Below, piece after piece: positions 12,702-23,092 of a stretch of 64,000 bases of DNA. The stretch's first letter is position 1. Each line of letters starts with the position of its first letter. The notes under the pieces were generated by a model. That model made no database searches, had not been told where the DNA came from, and worked only from the letters and a program-made list of their open reading frames with translations. Made by a program: the position numbers and the translations under genes. The stretch spans positions 29,494,770 through 29,558,769 of the forward strand of contig OX155961.1 of NCBI GenBank assembly GCA_944548615.1, read 5' to 3'. The stretch comes from Micropterix aruncella. Taxonomy: Eukaryota > Arthropoda > Insecta > Lepidoptera > Micropterigidae.

Positions 12702-12769
12702 CGGCACGGTGAGCAGACCGGCACGGTGAGCAGACTGGCACGGTGAGCAGACCGGCACGGTGAGCAGAC
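12702..12769 (+). repeat. Four tandem 17-bp units inside the GC-rich element
   Basis: CGGCACGGTGAGCAGAC is repeated at 12702, 12719, 12736 (first base T) and 12753. Other copies of the element (for example 42013-42032) have a single related unit, so this is a local expansion after or during insertion. Confidence 0.9.
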
Positions 12770-13039
12770 AGCAGGGAAACTAGCCCTAAGGCCAGAGTCC
12801 TGCCCGAGCTCGCACTTCATGCGTGGAGGCCGCCGGATGGGTGTTGACCCCGTGAGTGTGACCAACCCTGAACAGAATGGGTCTCCGTGGCCACCTCAGC
12901 AAGGGCCCATTAGCTCCCTAATATTATACAGACCATTGTGCAAACCGTTTTATTGCCTTTCTAAAATACGATGTAACTTACCTGGAACCAGTGAATCACT
13001 ATTAGATAAACTGAAGCGGCTGCAAAATATCTGCATCCG

Positions 13040-13200
13040 CTGTAGGTACATATATTTTTTTTTATTATTATTATTTTTGTTGAGGACCATATTTTAGGGC
13101 AATTTAGTTTTATGAGCATTTTACTTTTACATAATTTATTGTAATATTAGAGCCGTGTCCAACCTAGAACGGGCTAGTCGCAATCGGGTGACAGAATAAA
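13040..13200 (+). repeat. LINE 3' UTR fragment (family 5)
   Basis: The core AACCTAGAACGGGCTAGTC, preceded by TTTATTGTAATATTAGAG, recurs as the complement at 57370-57510 and partly at 2286. It resembles the CCTTAGAACAGG-CCTAGTTAGGCGAC motif of LINE family 2, so the two 3' UTRs may be homologous subfamilies. Confidence 0.55.
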
Positions 13201-14100
13201 AATATAAGCAATAGGTTTTTTGCCATTCGGTTCTTGTTATTTTTGTAAGCAAAGAAAATGTTTTATGGTAATTAATTCTTAAATAAATATTCAATCGCCG
13301 AAACTATGACCATACTATGCAGATTTTAGAATTGCTATTAAAAAAGACACCATTTTACCTTGCACTGACTCCAATAATAGCAAGCGTTTCTGCAACGTGA
13401 GAATATGTTAGGATCCAGTTCAGTGGTATTACCCGTAGAATTAAGTTATGTCTAATAGAAAAAAATACTAAACGTGTCTTTCCGACGTAATCGAGGCGTA
13501 GCATACAGATTAAAGTGTGTATATAATTATTCTGGCATTTTCCGTTTCGCCATTGCGACTGCCTGGAAGTTTCTTCCTTTTGAACGTTGTAAGTAATTGT
13601 TGTTCATAGCTGCCGCATTTAAAAAAATATGGGTTGGCTGGAAGAGATTATTTGCGACGATAAGTACGCCCTTTCAGATGGTTTAAAGGTATGCTGTGTT
13701 TGTGTAGTATTTTCGTAGCTGTTTTGTAAGTGTTTTCTATGTATTTTAAAAGACGCACTTTCACCATGACCATCTCTATCCCAATATCGATGACTTTAGG
13801 GGAAGGACTTTTACCGATTTTATTACGCCCCCCCCCCACTTTTATTTTATTTGCTATTGTCGTTGTATAAACACGTGTAGTGTATAACAACACATGCACG
13901 GACACTTGCATGCACACACACACGGATACGTATGGACATGGAAAGGCAAACCTGCAACGAGAGGACTACTATTTGAACAGCAGCTATGAAGGCGAGTGAA
14001 TCTTTCACTCACAGCTTCTCAAACTACATTTCTAATATATTTTCATTATTTTTTTAGAAAAACGTCTGTTTAGTTTGTATATTTAAAAAACTTTATTACA
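13200..14100. other. No gene recognised
   Basis: AT-rich sequence with a C9-10 run near 13830 and a CA-rich patch near 13910. The 91-codon minus frame at 13648-13923 has no recognisable motif. Confidence 0.5.
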
Positions 14101-14186
14101 CTACGAGTACAACTGGTGTGCCTATTGTCAATTGGCGAAATCTATCAATCATACCGCCAGGGTTAATGTGACTAAATGTTTATGTG
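14100..14186 (-). repeat. LINE family 1 3' UTR fragment
   Basis: This is the complement of 3195-3310: it shares the blocks for CCCACATAAAC-TTTAGTCACA and CCCTGGCGGTATG. It abuts a different LINE tail at 14187, so it was truncated by, or served as target for, that insertion. Confidence 0.65.
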
Positions 14187-14640
14187 GGCGAATTAATTTA
14201 TAAAAAGAGTATTTTTTTTAAAGTGACGAACGTAACGTCATATCAATATGTAATTGATTTATATAATATGTATATTATTTTAGTTTTTATTTTATTTATT
14301 TTGGTTTTATTATTATTTTCGTATAAATATATGTATGTGTATGTGTGCATATATGGATATATATTTTATCTATAGATGTATATAAGTATCTATCCATATT
14401 TGTATATGCGTAAATATTTGTAGTTTTAAAAATAAGTACTAACTATAGATTAAGTTGACAGTGCACACTTTATATCATCATTAAAAGTCTGCCTTAGAAC
14501 AGGTCTAGGCCTAGTTAGGCGACTGTGTCAATCATAAAAATACTGTCGCATCAATTTCTTGCTAACATCTTAATCAAATATGACATTAACTTTTTATTAG
14601 ATGTGTTACTACTAAATAAATAAATAAATAAATAAATACA
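14187..14640 (+). repeat. LINE family 2 3' UTR with TAAA tail
   Basis: It matches the complement of 28610-29040 and 55990-56413 almost throughout. Shared features are the ATATGTATGTGTATGTGTGC block, the CTTAGAACAGG-CTAGGCCTAGTTAGG motif and a final run of TAAATAAATAAA. Only 3' UTR is retained. A Helitron begins exactly after the tail. Confidence 0.75.
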
Positions 14641-15580
14641 TCCTACTACTATTACAAACGCGAAAGTTTGTAAGAATGTATGTATGGATGTTTGTTACTC
14701 TTTCGCGCAAAAACTACTGAATGGATTTTGATGAAACTTTACAATAATATAGCTTACACATCAGAATAACACATAGGCTATAATTTATAGATATATAGTT
14801 TCTCATCATCATCATCATCATCATCATTTATTCATTCCATAAAAGCATTTCACAATACTGAGGAACATGTCAAATTTTACAATCATAATTTACCGCATGA
14901 TAAAACCGCTTTGATTAATTAAAAGAAAAAAAATTATTGTAATCAGAGGTGATTACTTAAAAATAGTCAAATTTACAAAATAATCAATAATCAAACAAAT
15001 ATACCATAAAAATAAAAATTCTGAAACATGCGTAATTAAAAACAATGTCAATAAAATCTAAAACTTAATGCGAAAGTATAGTCATAATATGGTTATTTAT
15101 AATCAAGCAATTGTGGACGCAATATCATAAAAGTCGTCCAGTTTGTAAATGGCATGTTTGACTAACTGATTTTTCAAGCAGATTTTATATGCTGCCATCT
15201 CAAGTCTTTTCGTCGATGATGGCAAAGCATTGAACAATTTAAAACTAATATATAAAAATGTTTTTTGATATTTAGTCAAGCGTACTTTAGGCAATAACAC
15301 ATTATTTTCATGTCGCGTATTATGGCTATGCCGAGTGGAGTGAAGCTCGCAATTTAAAAGATTCTCTTTGGCGTATAAAAGGCACTGATATATGTACATG
15401 GACGACATGGTAAGGATACCAGCTTTAATAAAAAAAGGGGCGCAATGTGTTTCTCTGCTTACACCAAAAATTGTCCTAACGGCTTGCTTTTGTAGCACAA
15501 AAACGCGATGGGTATCGGTTTCTATCATCATTATCACAATTTTCCATCACCATGCGGGTGAAACCGCGGGGCGCAGCTAG
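14641..15580 (+). mobile_element. LEP1-like Helitron carrying a LINE insert
   Basis: The 5' end TCCTACTACTATTACAAACG follows an A. The 3' end is a GCGG-GTGAAA-CCGC hairpin (15554-15567), then GGGGCGCAG and CTAG at 15577-15580, followed by T. These are textbook Helitron termini in an A^T site. Interior sequence from about 14800 to 15540 is a minus-strand LINE fragment with a (TGA)n tail, so the 940-bp length is inflated by a nested insertion or capture. No Rep/helicase is encoded, so it is non-autonomous. Confidence 0.75.
15103..15540 (-). pseudogene. LINE ORF2 C-terminal fragment inside the Helitron
   Basis: The 144-residue frame has the C-terminal LINE pattern: LQKQAVRTIFG near residues 15-25, then LL..KENL, TRH, F-KLFNALPSSTKRLE near residues 98-112, and a final AIYKLDDFYD. 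The 3' side on the minus strand ends in an ATG/TGA microsatellite (complement of 14802-14827). A shorter relative, with KLFNKLP and AIYKIDD, lies at 18391-18582. The reverse-transcriptase domain is absent. Confidence 0.65.
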
Positions 15581-15589
15581 TACACTTAT

Positions 15590-15835
15590 ATAATAATCAT
15601 AATAAATAAAATAGTACAGTAATTAATAACATACGACAGCTCGATACCAAAGGAAGGAATGAGATATGAGGCAAGCAAAGGAGACGGTGGGAGGGGGGGG
15701 GGGGGGGGGGAGTATCCATACGTTGAGTAAATGTCTCTTTAGAGAGTTCAGATTTTCAAGTTGTCCCAGGGGCAATGACACGGAGTTCCAGAGTCTCAGA
15801 ATCAGTTTGATAATCATATTTTTTGCAGATTTGCA
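15590..15835 (-). pseudogene. LINE family 1 C-terminal fragment with G-run expansion
   Basis: The frame LWNSVSLPLGQLENLNSLKR matches the family 1 peptide at 2849-3142 (LSNSVPLPIRQLENLSGFKK). An expanded G-run (about 15691-15710 on the plus strand) turns part of the frame into a proline run. It is a 5'-truncated fragment. Confidence 0.6.
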
Positions 15836-16275
15836 ATAATGTTTTACTTTTTCAATAAGGGCATTTTTTCAATTCAAATTTAAATTTCTTTATTAAATAT
15901 AAAAAGATACATTTATTTAATTACAAAGCCATCCTAACTATGCATCGTCTGTACTAAGTTAGGCTTAATCTATATTCGTGTATTGCAGTTTACTTATTGT
16001 GGGGTATTAATTGTTTATATATAATAATATATATAATAATATATTTAAGTAGATAAATTTATAAATACATCAGCTAATAGTAGGTAATAATAATAAGGGC
16101 GATGAAGAGGTATTTCTTCATATAAAACGCCAATACAAATTACTCTCGAATATATAATCGCAGTGACATAAAGCATAATCGCAGTGACTATCTATTTTCA
16201 TAAAACACACATTTTCAAAAATCTAATTAATGTGCACACTGTGCGATACTATGACCTAACTCTAGCATGATACTA

Positions 16276-16940
16276 TAATCTAGCAAAATGGTCGGTTTTG
16301 TTATTCGCATATGCAAACAGTTTAATAATATTCGTGCAACGGTTCTAATTTATAATTGTTTAGTTCGTAGCAAGCTTGAAAATAAATTAGTTATTTGGTG
16401 CATAATTGAAAAAAAATACATTCAAACGATTGAGCGTATTCAACGAAAATTTTTAATATATAAAATATTTATTCGTATTTATTTCTCTCCAATTTTGTTT
16501 TAGGAATGGTAGGATACAATGCTCTCGAAACGCGTAGATATATTTCTGTAATTATATTTGCATATAAATTAATTCAAGGAACTATTTATTACACAGAGAT
16601 ACTAAGTATACGGTAATCTATTTTCATGACTAATAATTGAAATCACATTATTGCTTTGATAATTATGGTCACCGACATCGTGCTCTTTATATAATCAGAA
16701 AATGTTATTACCTACTACATTATTTTCTAATTATCAAGGATTTCAAACCGATTATAAATTACTTAAATAAATTATATAGTGACAACTATCACGATAGTTA
16801 TTTTTCCTTAATCACTAAGAATATTAGTCGCAATGACGCATTAAAGTGTAGTGTAGTGAATGCCTACCTAGTATAATAACTGCCTAGTATAATAAATTGT
16901 ATTGTATGGTATTGTATTTAAGTTTGCATTGTACGTACCA
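16276..16940 (+). pseudogene. Degenerate LINE ORF2 C-terminal segment
   Basis: The frame from 16288 reads LVRSKLENKLVIW and then IQTIERIQRKFL, the classic post-reverse-transcriptase motif of CR1/Jockey elements (LVRS-x-LEY-x3-W ... IE-x-IQR-x-F). After a stop near 16501 the pattern continues in another frame (YNALETRRYISVIIFAYKLI). Further stops and shifts follow. The tail holds GTATTGTATGGTATTGTATT. It is clearly dead. Confidence 0.6.
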
Positions 16941-16944
16941 TTAA

Positions 16945-18390
16945 ATTAAACAGTAGAGAGATTGCATCTATTGTTTAATGTACCGTAACATCCTACAAAT
17001 ATAATATTTGCATCTGCGTTTTGAAAGAAGAAGTACCTACTCCGTTAGCGGACTCTTTATCCTTTGAGGGTCATAAACTTTACGGTAAAGTATGGAAATT
17101 TTTGATACATATAACTGTTAAAGGGCGATGTAAATAGAATGTAGTATGTCAAGTTTTGTGAAAATTGGTTCAAAAGATTTTGTATAAATTGATGAGACAT
17201 AAGTGTCCCTCTAGTCTATACAGATGGAAATTAAAACTTTTTCCAAAATTCTATCGTTTTATTATGTTACTCAGAAGTCATACGTACCTACCTACTAAAA
17301 AAATCAAATTGAAGAAGTCGCCATAAATATATATTTTATTTTAAATCACCAGAGTTCGTTGGTCATTTGCGATATTTTTACGATAATATTACGGCATATT
17401 TTTTAAAAAGTTTTTATTTTGCCAATATTAATATTCTGATTTTTCAATAACATGGAAACAATATAATTTATAATTTATTCGTATTCGATAATATATAAAA
17501 TGATTTTGAAGTTATGCGACACATATGTCTCATGGTCCTTAAAGGGTGAAACATCCATCTTCTATCAGTTTACGTTGTAGGTACTATAATTAATTCATTT
17601 ACATTCGCCAATTCGGCCACGATCTGCTCATCGGGGATCATAATTCTGAGATCGCTGACTGCATAGTTTGTGATGCTGTGGCATGTTAAGGTAGAGTTAG
17701 GAGAACCTCGAGGCGGAGTCTGAGTAAATACAAACAGTCGCGGGCCCTGGCAAACAGCAAACAGTGACCCCGTCGCTTGATTGTGCCGCCCGCCACTTGT
17801 TTTATGGAAAACCTGGCAAGTCGGAAAATATACTATATAATATGTCTCACAGATGGCTAGCCACGACAGAGTGAAATCTATAGATATGTATATAGATATT
17901 ATTATTACTACAGAAATTAATGGAGCCCTTTCAATTGTAACTTACCGCCGTTTAAACACCTTGCCTGTGATGACGTGCGTCTTGCCTATATAGACGTGCA
18001 GTGTAGACTTTAACCCCGAAAGAGCTATTATATGCTCAGAATCTCTACGGGATATAGTCAATAGTCTTTTATTCATCCAAAATTGCCAATACAGTTGGAT
18101 TTCATAATCCTAATTGTTTAAAACAATGATCAAAATATAAATGTAACAAATAATTTCTTTTTTTCTTAAATCAGTAAAAATAACCAAAACTCAGACAAAA
18201 TAAAAGATAAATGCTCAATAATATCATAGGTAAAATGATAATAATAATAATGAATAATCGAATATTATCAACTTATTACGTATATTTCTATTTGCGTAAG
18301 CAACTTATTACGTATATTTTAACATAAGAGTAATAGAGGTATCTTAGATATATGATATTATTTTTTATAATAAATATATACCTACCTATA
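16945..18390. other. No gene recognised
   Basis: AT-rich non-coding DNA. A less AT-rich patch at 17690-17830 has no repeat partner here and no coding potential that I can recognise. The part near 18100-18390 may be the 3' UTR of the minus-strand LINE scrap that follows. Confidence 0.45.
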
Positions 18391-18600
18391 TTAAAGGTAT
18401 TGTAATATTTCCTGGAGGTCGTCTATCTTATAAATAGCATGTGCGATGAGCCAGTGTTTAACTCTACATTCAAATATTTTTGTTTCTAACTCTCGTATTG
18501 TCATTGGAAGCTTATTAAAGAGTTTAAAAGCCAAATACACAAATGATTTGAACCGAAACGTTGACATCTGCCGAAGAACCAAAGTAGTGGACTAGCGACA
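18391..18600 (-). pseudogene. LINE ORF2 C-terminal scrap
   Basis: Its 63-codon frame contains FVYLAFKLFNKLPMTIRELE and AIYKIDDLQEI, paralogous to the C-terminus at 15103-15540. It is 5'-truncated and directly abuts a tRNA-related sequence. Confidence 0.55.
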
Positions 18601-18639
18601 TTGTAAATCTTGTTACAGCATTGAAACGATAGAATTTAC

Positions 18640-18960
18640 CCCAAAAAAACGGTGACCCAGCCGGGAATCGAACTCACAAACTCACAATGTAAAACCAGGC
18701 GATCTAAACACAATGCCACAGGGACGTGTGGCGATAGCCGTGTGGCGGAACGCATTTCCAAGTTGATATAAATGTATCTACAGGCTACATAGCATAAGGT
18801 CGGAACGGTAGCCAATGCAAACAGGCATCGTACAGTCGTGTAAATAGTAGGGGTATACAAGCTGAGAGGCGCATCACTATTACACGTGCGAAAGCGGTGG
18901 GTATAGGAAGGCGAAGGCGTTATGGAGATGGGTGGTCGACAACTCAAAATATACCCACAA
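18640..18960 (-). repeat. tRNA-related sequence, probable SINE
   Basis: On the minus strand, 18650-18730 contains a polymerase III B-box (GAGTTCGATTCCCGGCTGG) preceded at the usual distance by an A-box-like TGGCATTGTGTTTAGATCGC. The fold is not a clean cloverleaf, and no anticodon can be assigned, so this is not annotated as a functional tRNA. SINE heads commonly look like this; the body would extend toward 18960 or 18600. Confidence 0.5.
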
Positions 18961-19144
18961 ACATTTGACTGGCGCTAAGACATTGTGACAGTAGAGGAGG
19001 ACAGTGCACTTTCAGACATACAAAGGAGATATCAGGCGGATCTGACCCTCCTCTTTCCTCGGGCCTTCCCCAAATGCGGGTAGGAGGAATTTCCTTATCT
19101 GTTTCTCACTAAGGTACCGCAAAAAGCATTTTAGTAATATCATT

Positions 19145-19325
19145 GATTACATTTGTCCCAAGGGCTGGCATATGGCAGCTATTCCGTCGACGCAGATATT
19201 AAAACGTTCGAGAAATTTGCCAATCTCCACTCGCGCGTAACGTCAATCAAGGCATTCGCCGAGCTGTATCTCTCTGCTAACTTCACTCGCACCCTATACC
19301 CGCATCGCGAGCAACAGTCAAGACA
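19145..19325 (+). repeat. Divergent copy of a 250-bp MITE family
   Basis: The blocks CGTAACGTCAATCAAGGC and GCATTCGCCGAGCTGTA correspond to 41640-41740 (CGTAACGCTAAAGGCG, CGTTCGCCGAGACGTA) and the complement of 30425-30560. Terminal repeats are not preserved here. The short open frames on both strands are attributed to the repeat. Confidence 0.55.
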
Positions 19326-19544
19326 GGGGCGGCTCGACACAAAATCTTTACCCATGCCAGAAGCCTTTTTGGCCTCCCCCCCCCCCCCCATGGCGCCAAT
19401 CCCCCCAGCTTAAGCTTTTTTTGGACATGTAGAGTTGTCTTCTACACAAATCTGATATGTTTTGTTCCACATCATTATGCGCTTCATCCCCTTCTCTTTC
19501 TCCTTCGTTATAATCTTCAATAATAATAAATAAATAAATACAAA

Positions 19545-19690
19545 CGGAGCTGCCATGGAATTCACCGACCGGAGTCGGGCCCATCATAATACTATTTTTT
19601 TTTACACTTCTGGGGGGTGAGCAGTGGATTCCGGACTTACGAACCGGCTGTGGTAGGTTTAGGACAGCTGTCTTGCCACATGTGAGCGTT
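19545..19690 (-). repeat. Presumed 3' UTR of the RLE-LINE fragment
   Basis: This sequence follows the stop codon of the minus-strand frame at 19690 and runs into an ATTT/TAAA-rich stretch near 19520-19540. No repeat partner in the window allows the end to be fixed. Confidence 0.3.
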
Positions 19691-20418
19691 CACCTTGCCA
19701 CCCATTCACTCCCCCTTCGAAGCCATAGAATTTGAGATGCGCAAATCGCAGTTTTAGATAATTTTTCTAAGAAAGAGTTGATTATTTTTCTGGAAAGGCC
19801 AAGATCTTTAAAGAGGTGAAATAGAGATTTAGCTGGCAGGCCACGAGCGCCAACTTCCACCGCGTGAAGGTGAACAGTGAAGCCGTTCCGGGTTACGGCA
19901 TTTGCAAGATCATGGTATTTATTTAATTTGTACTCGTGGTCTTTTGGGATATTTGATTCCCATGGAACAGTTAATTCTACAATAAGAGCCACCTTCCGAG
20001 ATAGAGAGTAAAGAGTTATATCTGGACGGAGGGCTGTGCATCCGAGACTTTCAGGGAATTTATACTGCTTAGACACCGAATCAACCTCCAGAATCCAATC
20101 TGTAGCTTTCTCGATTATTGAGAAAGGTTTTGTAGTTAAATGTTTTTTGCCTTTAGAGCCATCCCGCACAAACTGTATTGGGGGTTTGGAGGATACTGTC
20201 AAACCCTTGTTGGCACGAGCCACTGAGAGACTAATTACCTCGCGAATAACAGCGAGAACTTTGTCATGGCGGTAAGTGTACCGTCCTTGATCTAAGGCCA
20301 CCTTGCAGCCAGCTAGAATGTGTCTAGCTGTGCAAGGGGTATTGCTACAGAGGGGACAAGAACTATCCTCGGCAAAGCTCCAACGAGCGAGGTTACTGGG
20401 GTCATACCCGTCCTCCAC
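19690..20418 (-). pseudogene. C-terminal part of a LINE with restriction-like endonuclease
   Basis: The 242-residue frame starts at a GTG directly behind a stop codon, so it is a 5'-truncated remnant. Residues 21-38 form a CCHC finger (C21-x2-C24-x8-H33-x4-C38). Residues 131-168 look like a PD-(D/E)xK restriction-like endonuclease: RPDITLY, then IVELTVPWE, then a KLNKY segment (P132-D133, E148, K164/K167). A CCHC knuckle followed by such a nuclease at the C-terminus characterises the R2/NeSL/R4/Utopia-type LINEs, which nick their target site. The reverse-transcriptase domain is absent. The rest of the frame is undamaged. An RLE-bearing element is confident at family level; the clade is not determined. 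Confidence 0.6.
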
Positions 20419-20657
20419 CTACGAAAAATAGGTTTAGATAGGACCCCTCTGAATTTCAACACATTATTACATTTTGACTCACTTGGGTTAAACTTAACCG
20501 TAACCGATTTAGATCTCTTATCAAATTCCGGGTGTCATTTTCTATGTAAACATTACAGATTACTAACTAAACGGATAGTGGGCAATCGTGACCAACTGGT
20601 CAGTGGTCAGCGCGTCATGTCAACTCACCGTTCACCCCCTCCCTTACTCGACAGGTG

Positions 20658-20692
20658 TTGGGGAATTTCCGCCTCGTGCGGAAATTCCCCAA
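20658..20692. repeat. Perfect 15-bp hairpin
   Basis: TTGGGGAATTTCCGC (20658-20672), loop CTCGT, and its exact complement (20678-20692). Plus-strand translation just downstream gives KCAPCGGTDHKD and then CAYC, a possible zinc-knuckle remnant of a retroelement gag/ORF1, ending at a TAG near 20792. Function unknown. Confidence 0.65.
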
Positions 20693-20799
20693 ATGCGCCC
20701 CGTGCGGTGGCACGGATCACAAAGACCAAGAGCCGCTCCTGAGTCGAGAGTGCGCTTACTGTTCTAACTCGGTGTACTGTGTTCCAGGTTAGTTTTTTA

Positions 20800-21830
20800 A
20801 AGCCATTTCTGAGATGCCATCTTCAGATCACCAACCGTGTTCACACTCTATGCCCTGTATGTAATTCATCCTCTTGGGTCTGAGTTGTTTGACTTCCGTA
20901 AAGCCGATCCTATCCTCTACCCCGTATGTGTATTCAAATATTCCATGCATGTCCGCAGAGCGAGGGCGCAGATGTATGCGGGCTAGGAAAGGGTAATATT
21001 TGCCGGCTAGGGCAAACAGTAAATATGTAAAACTCGGTCCGAAGCGCCGCTCTGTCAACAGTCGGCTCCGGGCCTGGAGTCTGGATCTTCCACCCCCCCC
21101 CCTTCTCCCCCCTCCTTTCATCTCTCACTCTTCTCGCACTCTAATACCATCTTATTTCATCTTTTGTCTCATCACTTGGGGATTGTGTATATTCGCCAGA
21201 AGAGGTTTGCAGTCGATTATATAAGGGGTCGTTACTTAACAATTCGTTCTGATTATCTACATACTTTTATCAAGCAATTTATACCAAAATGGATGAATTT
21301 CAACATAGACAATAAATTATTTGTTTTGCCTGAAATGTGTTCCCGCAAAACACTGAAAAATACCAATTTGTCTTTATTTTCCTCTCATTATTAGGAGGTA
21401 TATGTATAGCCACAGCTGCAGAAAAAATACACTCAGAAGCATTGAATGCGGGTCACCAACATAAACCTTACTATATCGTAAACTAAGAATGCTCGCTTAT
21501 TTATTAATAACTCCATTAATGTCATTAATATTGATTATCAGGAACGCTTCTTATAATTTATTAATGTTACAGAACAGAATCAAAAACAAATGTATTGTAA
21601 TCGTAGTTTGTTTTTCAAAAAAAACATTTATTTTATTATTAGCCTTTTTGAGGGCATTGCTTTACAACAACCACGAAGTTTTAATCGTTTTATTTAAGTG
21701 GTATTAAATAGTCTATATACTACTTATTATATGAATAACCTAGCATTCTTAGTTTCTAAAATAATAAGGTTTATGTTAATGACTCGGATTTATTGCTCTC
21801 GAAAGTAGGGTAAGTAGATTTAAACCGGAA
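20800..21830. other. No gene recognised
   Basis: A GC-rich stretch with a C-run near 21092-21101 and pyrimidine-rich tail (20830-21140) is followed by AT-rich DNA. The frames are short and overlap on both strands. No motif recognised. Confidence 0.45.
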
Positions 21831-22180
21831 AGGACACACATATGTACCTACTACTTTTTACACGACTGCCCATCAAAAAAGGAGTGTAATGTGTTCAGGA
21901 TTCATCTATGTATGTTTTCCGTTTCTTCATTCCACCATAATTTTTAAACGCTTGGACCGATTTAGAAGTGTCTGGCCGATTTAGAAGTGTGTATTGTTAG
22001 AACCGTTGTCATCTCGAGTGTCATAGGGTACCTTAACTGTCCCAATATCAAGTAAGTAGTTGTCTAAATGTCCAAATGCTAATAAATTAATATAAATATG
22101 AGGTCAAATGGATAACAATAAACGTAAAATGAAAGGTCTGATTAAGTACATTCCGGAAATATACATCTATCTATATGGAT
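21830..22180 (-). repeat. Repeat R5, minus-strand copy
   Basis: The complement matches 33600-33716 and 34030-34230, including GGTACCCTATGACACTC, CTAAATCGGTCCAAGCG and TTCCGGAATATACTCAATC-like blocks. This copy lacks the MITE that interrupts the other one, so it shows the empty site. Element class not determined. Confidence 0.6.
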
Positions 22181-23090
22181 AAATACATAAACAGCAAAAA
22201 AAAACCATAAAAAAACATAAATAAAAAAAAATTAAAACAATATTCCAATTCTGTAAGTCTCAATATTCACAGTCGTGTGTTTTATTCTTTTTATATATTT
22301 ACTTGCAATATTATTTTGTATCACACCACCAACTTGTATTACTTTTAATATTATTTTATTATGCCTTCGAGCGTATGGCTTACCGATGATTGTTTTAAAA
22401 TAGTCATCGTAAAATTCCGGCTGCTTCCGATGCAAGATCATTAAAAACGCCAAATCGTCCAGGTTAGTGTTCGTTTGCTAAATTTAAAACCCATTATATT
22501 AACATTAAAAAAACCTAATTTGCATTAATGGCTCATTATCAACGCTTTGTTCGCCGCTAATGAGATTCGTTTTTAGATAAAATTGAAAAAAAGGATTGCT
22601 GTTACGACCTGTTTAAATATATAAGAGTATTTCTGCTCGCTAGCCAGTTTTCCAAACAGAAATAGCCGAAAAGATATAAAGTCGTGAAACTTATTCACTG
22701 ACAACAAGCTAATCTAATAAACACCGACGCGGAGTTCACAATCATTATTTTGTAATTAGCCCGAGGCGTTAGGAGAAAAAAGCGCCCAGGTGTATAATTA
22801 CCCAAGCGACCATCCGCTTTTAATTAGTGTCAAGCCTAATGAAACGAGTTGAGGCAGACTTTCGGTTTTTACAAGCGTTAACTGTCTGTTTTTTGTTTTT
22901 TGTAAAGATGTGATGAGAACGCTTTGAAGTTTCGTGATGGTTATTATTTACAAAGACAAAATAAACATACTTACCGCAAATGCGCAGTGATTTGAATTCT
23001 CAAAATTATATTTCACTGTATAGAATGCGTACTACAGCTTACCTAAAACAAAGGAAAAAATATATGAATACAAACCACATTATTTAATTT
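22180..23090. other. No gene recognised
   Basis: Mostly AT-rich. The stretch 22540-22860 has unique-looking words with TAAT cores (TTTTAATTAGTGTC, CTAATGAGATTCG) and might be regulatory. No coding frame. Confidence 0.4.
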
Positions 23091-23092
23091 AA

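Larger units (their letters stand above)
11554..12919 (+). mobile_element. GC-rich retroposon-like element, outer copy (interrupted)
   Basis: The outer copy consists of 11554-11992 plus 12682-12919, 677 bp in all, separated by an inverted second copy. The 5' end reads GAGTTGTCAACTACAACGGG and the 3' end GGGCCCATTAGCTCCC. It is flanked by an 11-bp direct repeat, AATATTATACA, at 11543-11553 and 12920-12930. It lacks terminal inverted repeats once the nested copy is removed, and it lacks a poly-A tail. The 11-bp duplication suggests retroposition (LINE-mobilised) rather than a cut-and-paste transposase. It contains short open frames on both strands; no known protein family is recognised. Base composition is far from the AT-rich flanks. 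Confidence 0.7.

Noticed and set aside
12702..12769. CRISPR-like array of 17-bp units
   Set aside because: Units are directly adjacent without spacers, inside a eukaryotic transposable element.
18640..18735. Functional tRNA gene on the minus strand
   Set aside because: A B-box is present but acceptor and anticodon stems do not pair convincingly; SINE head is more likely.
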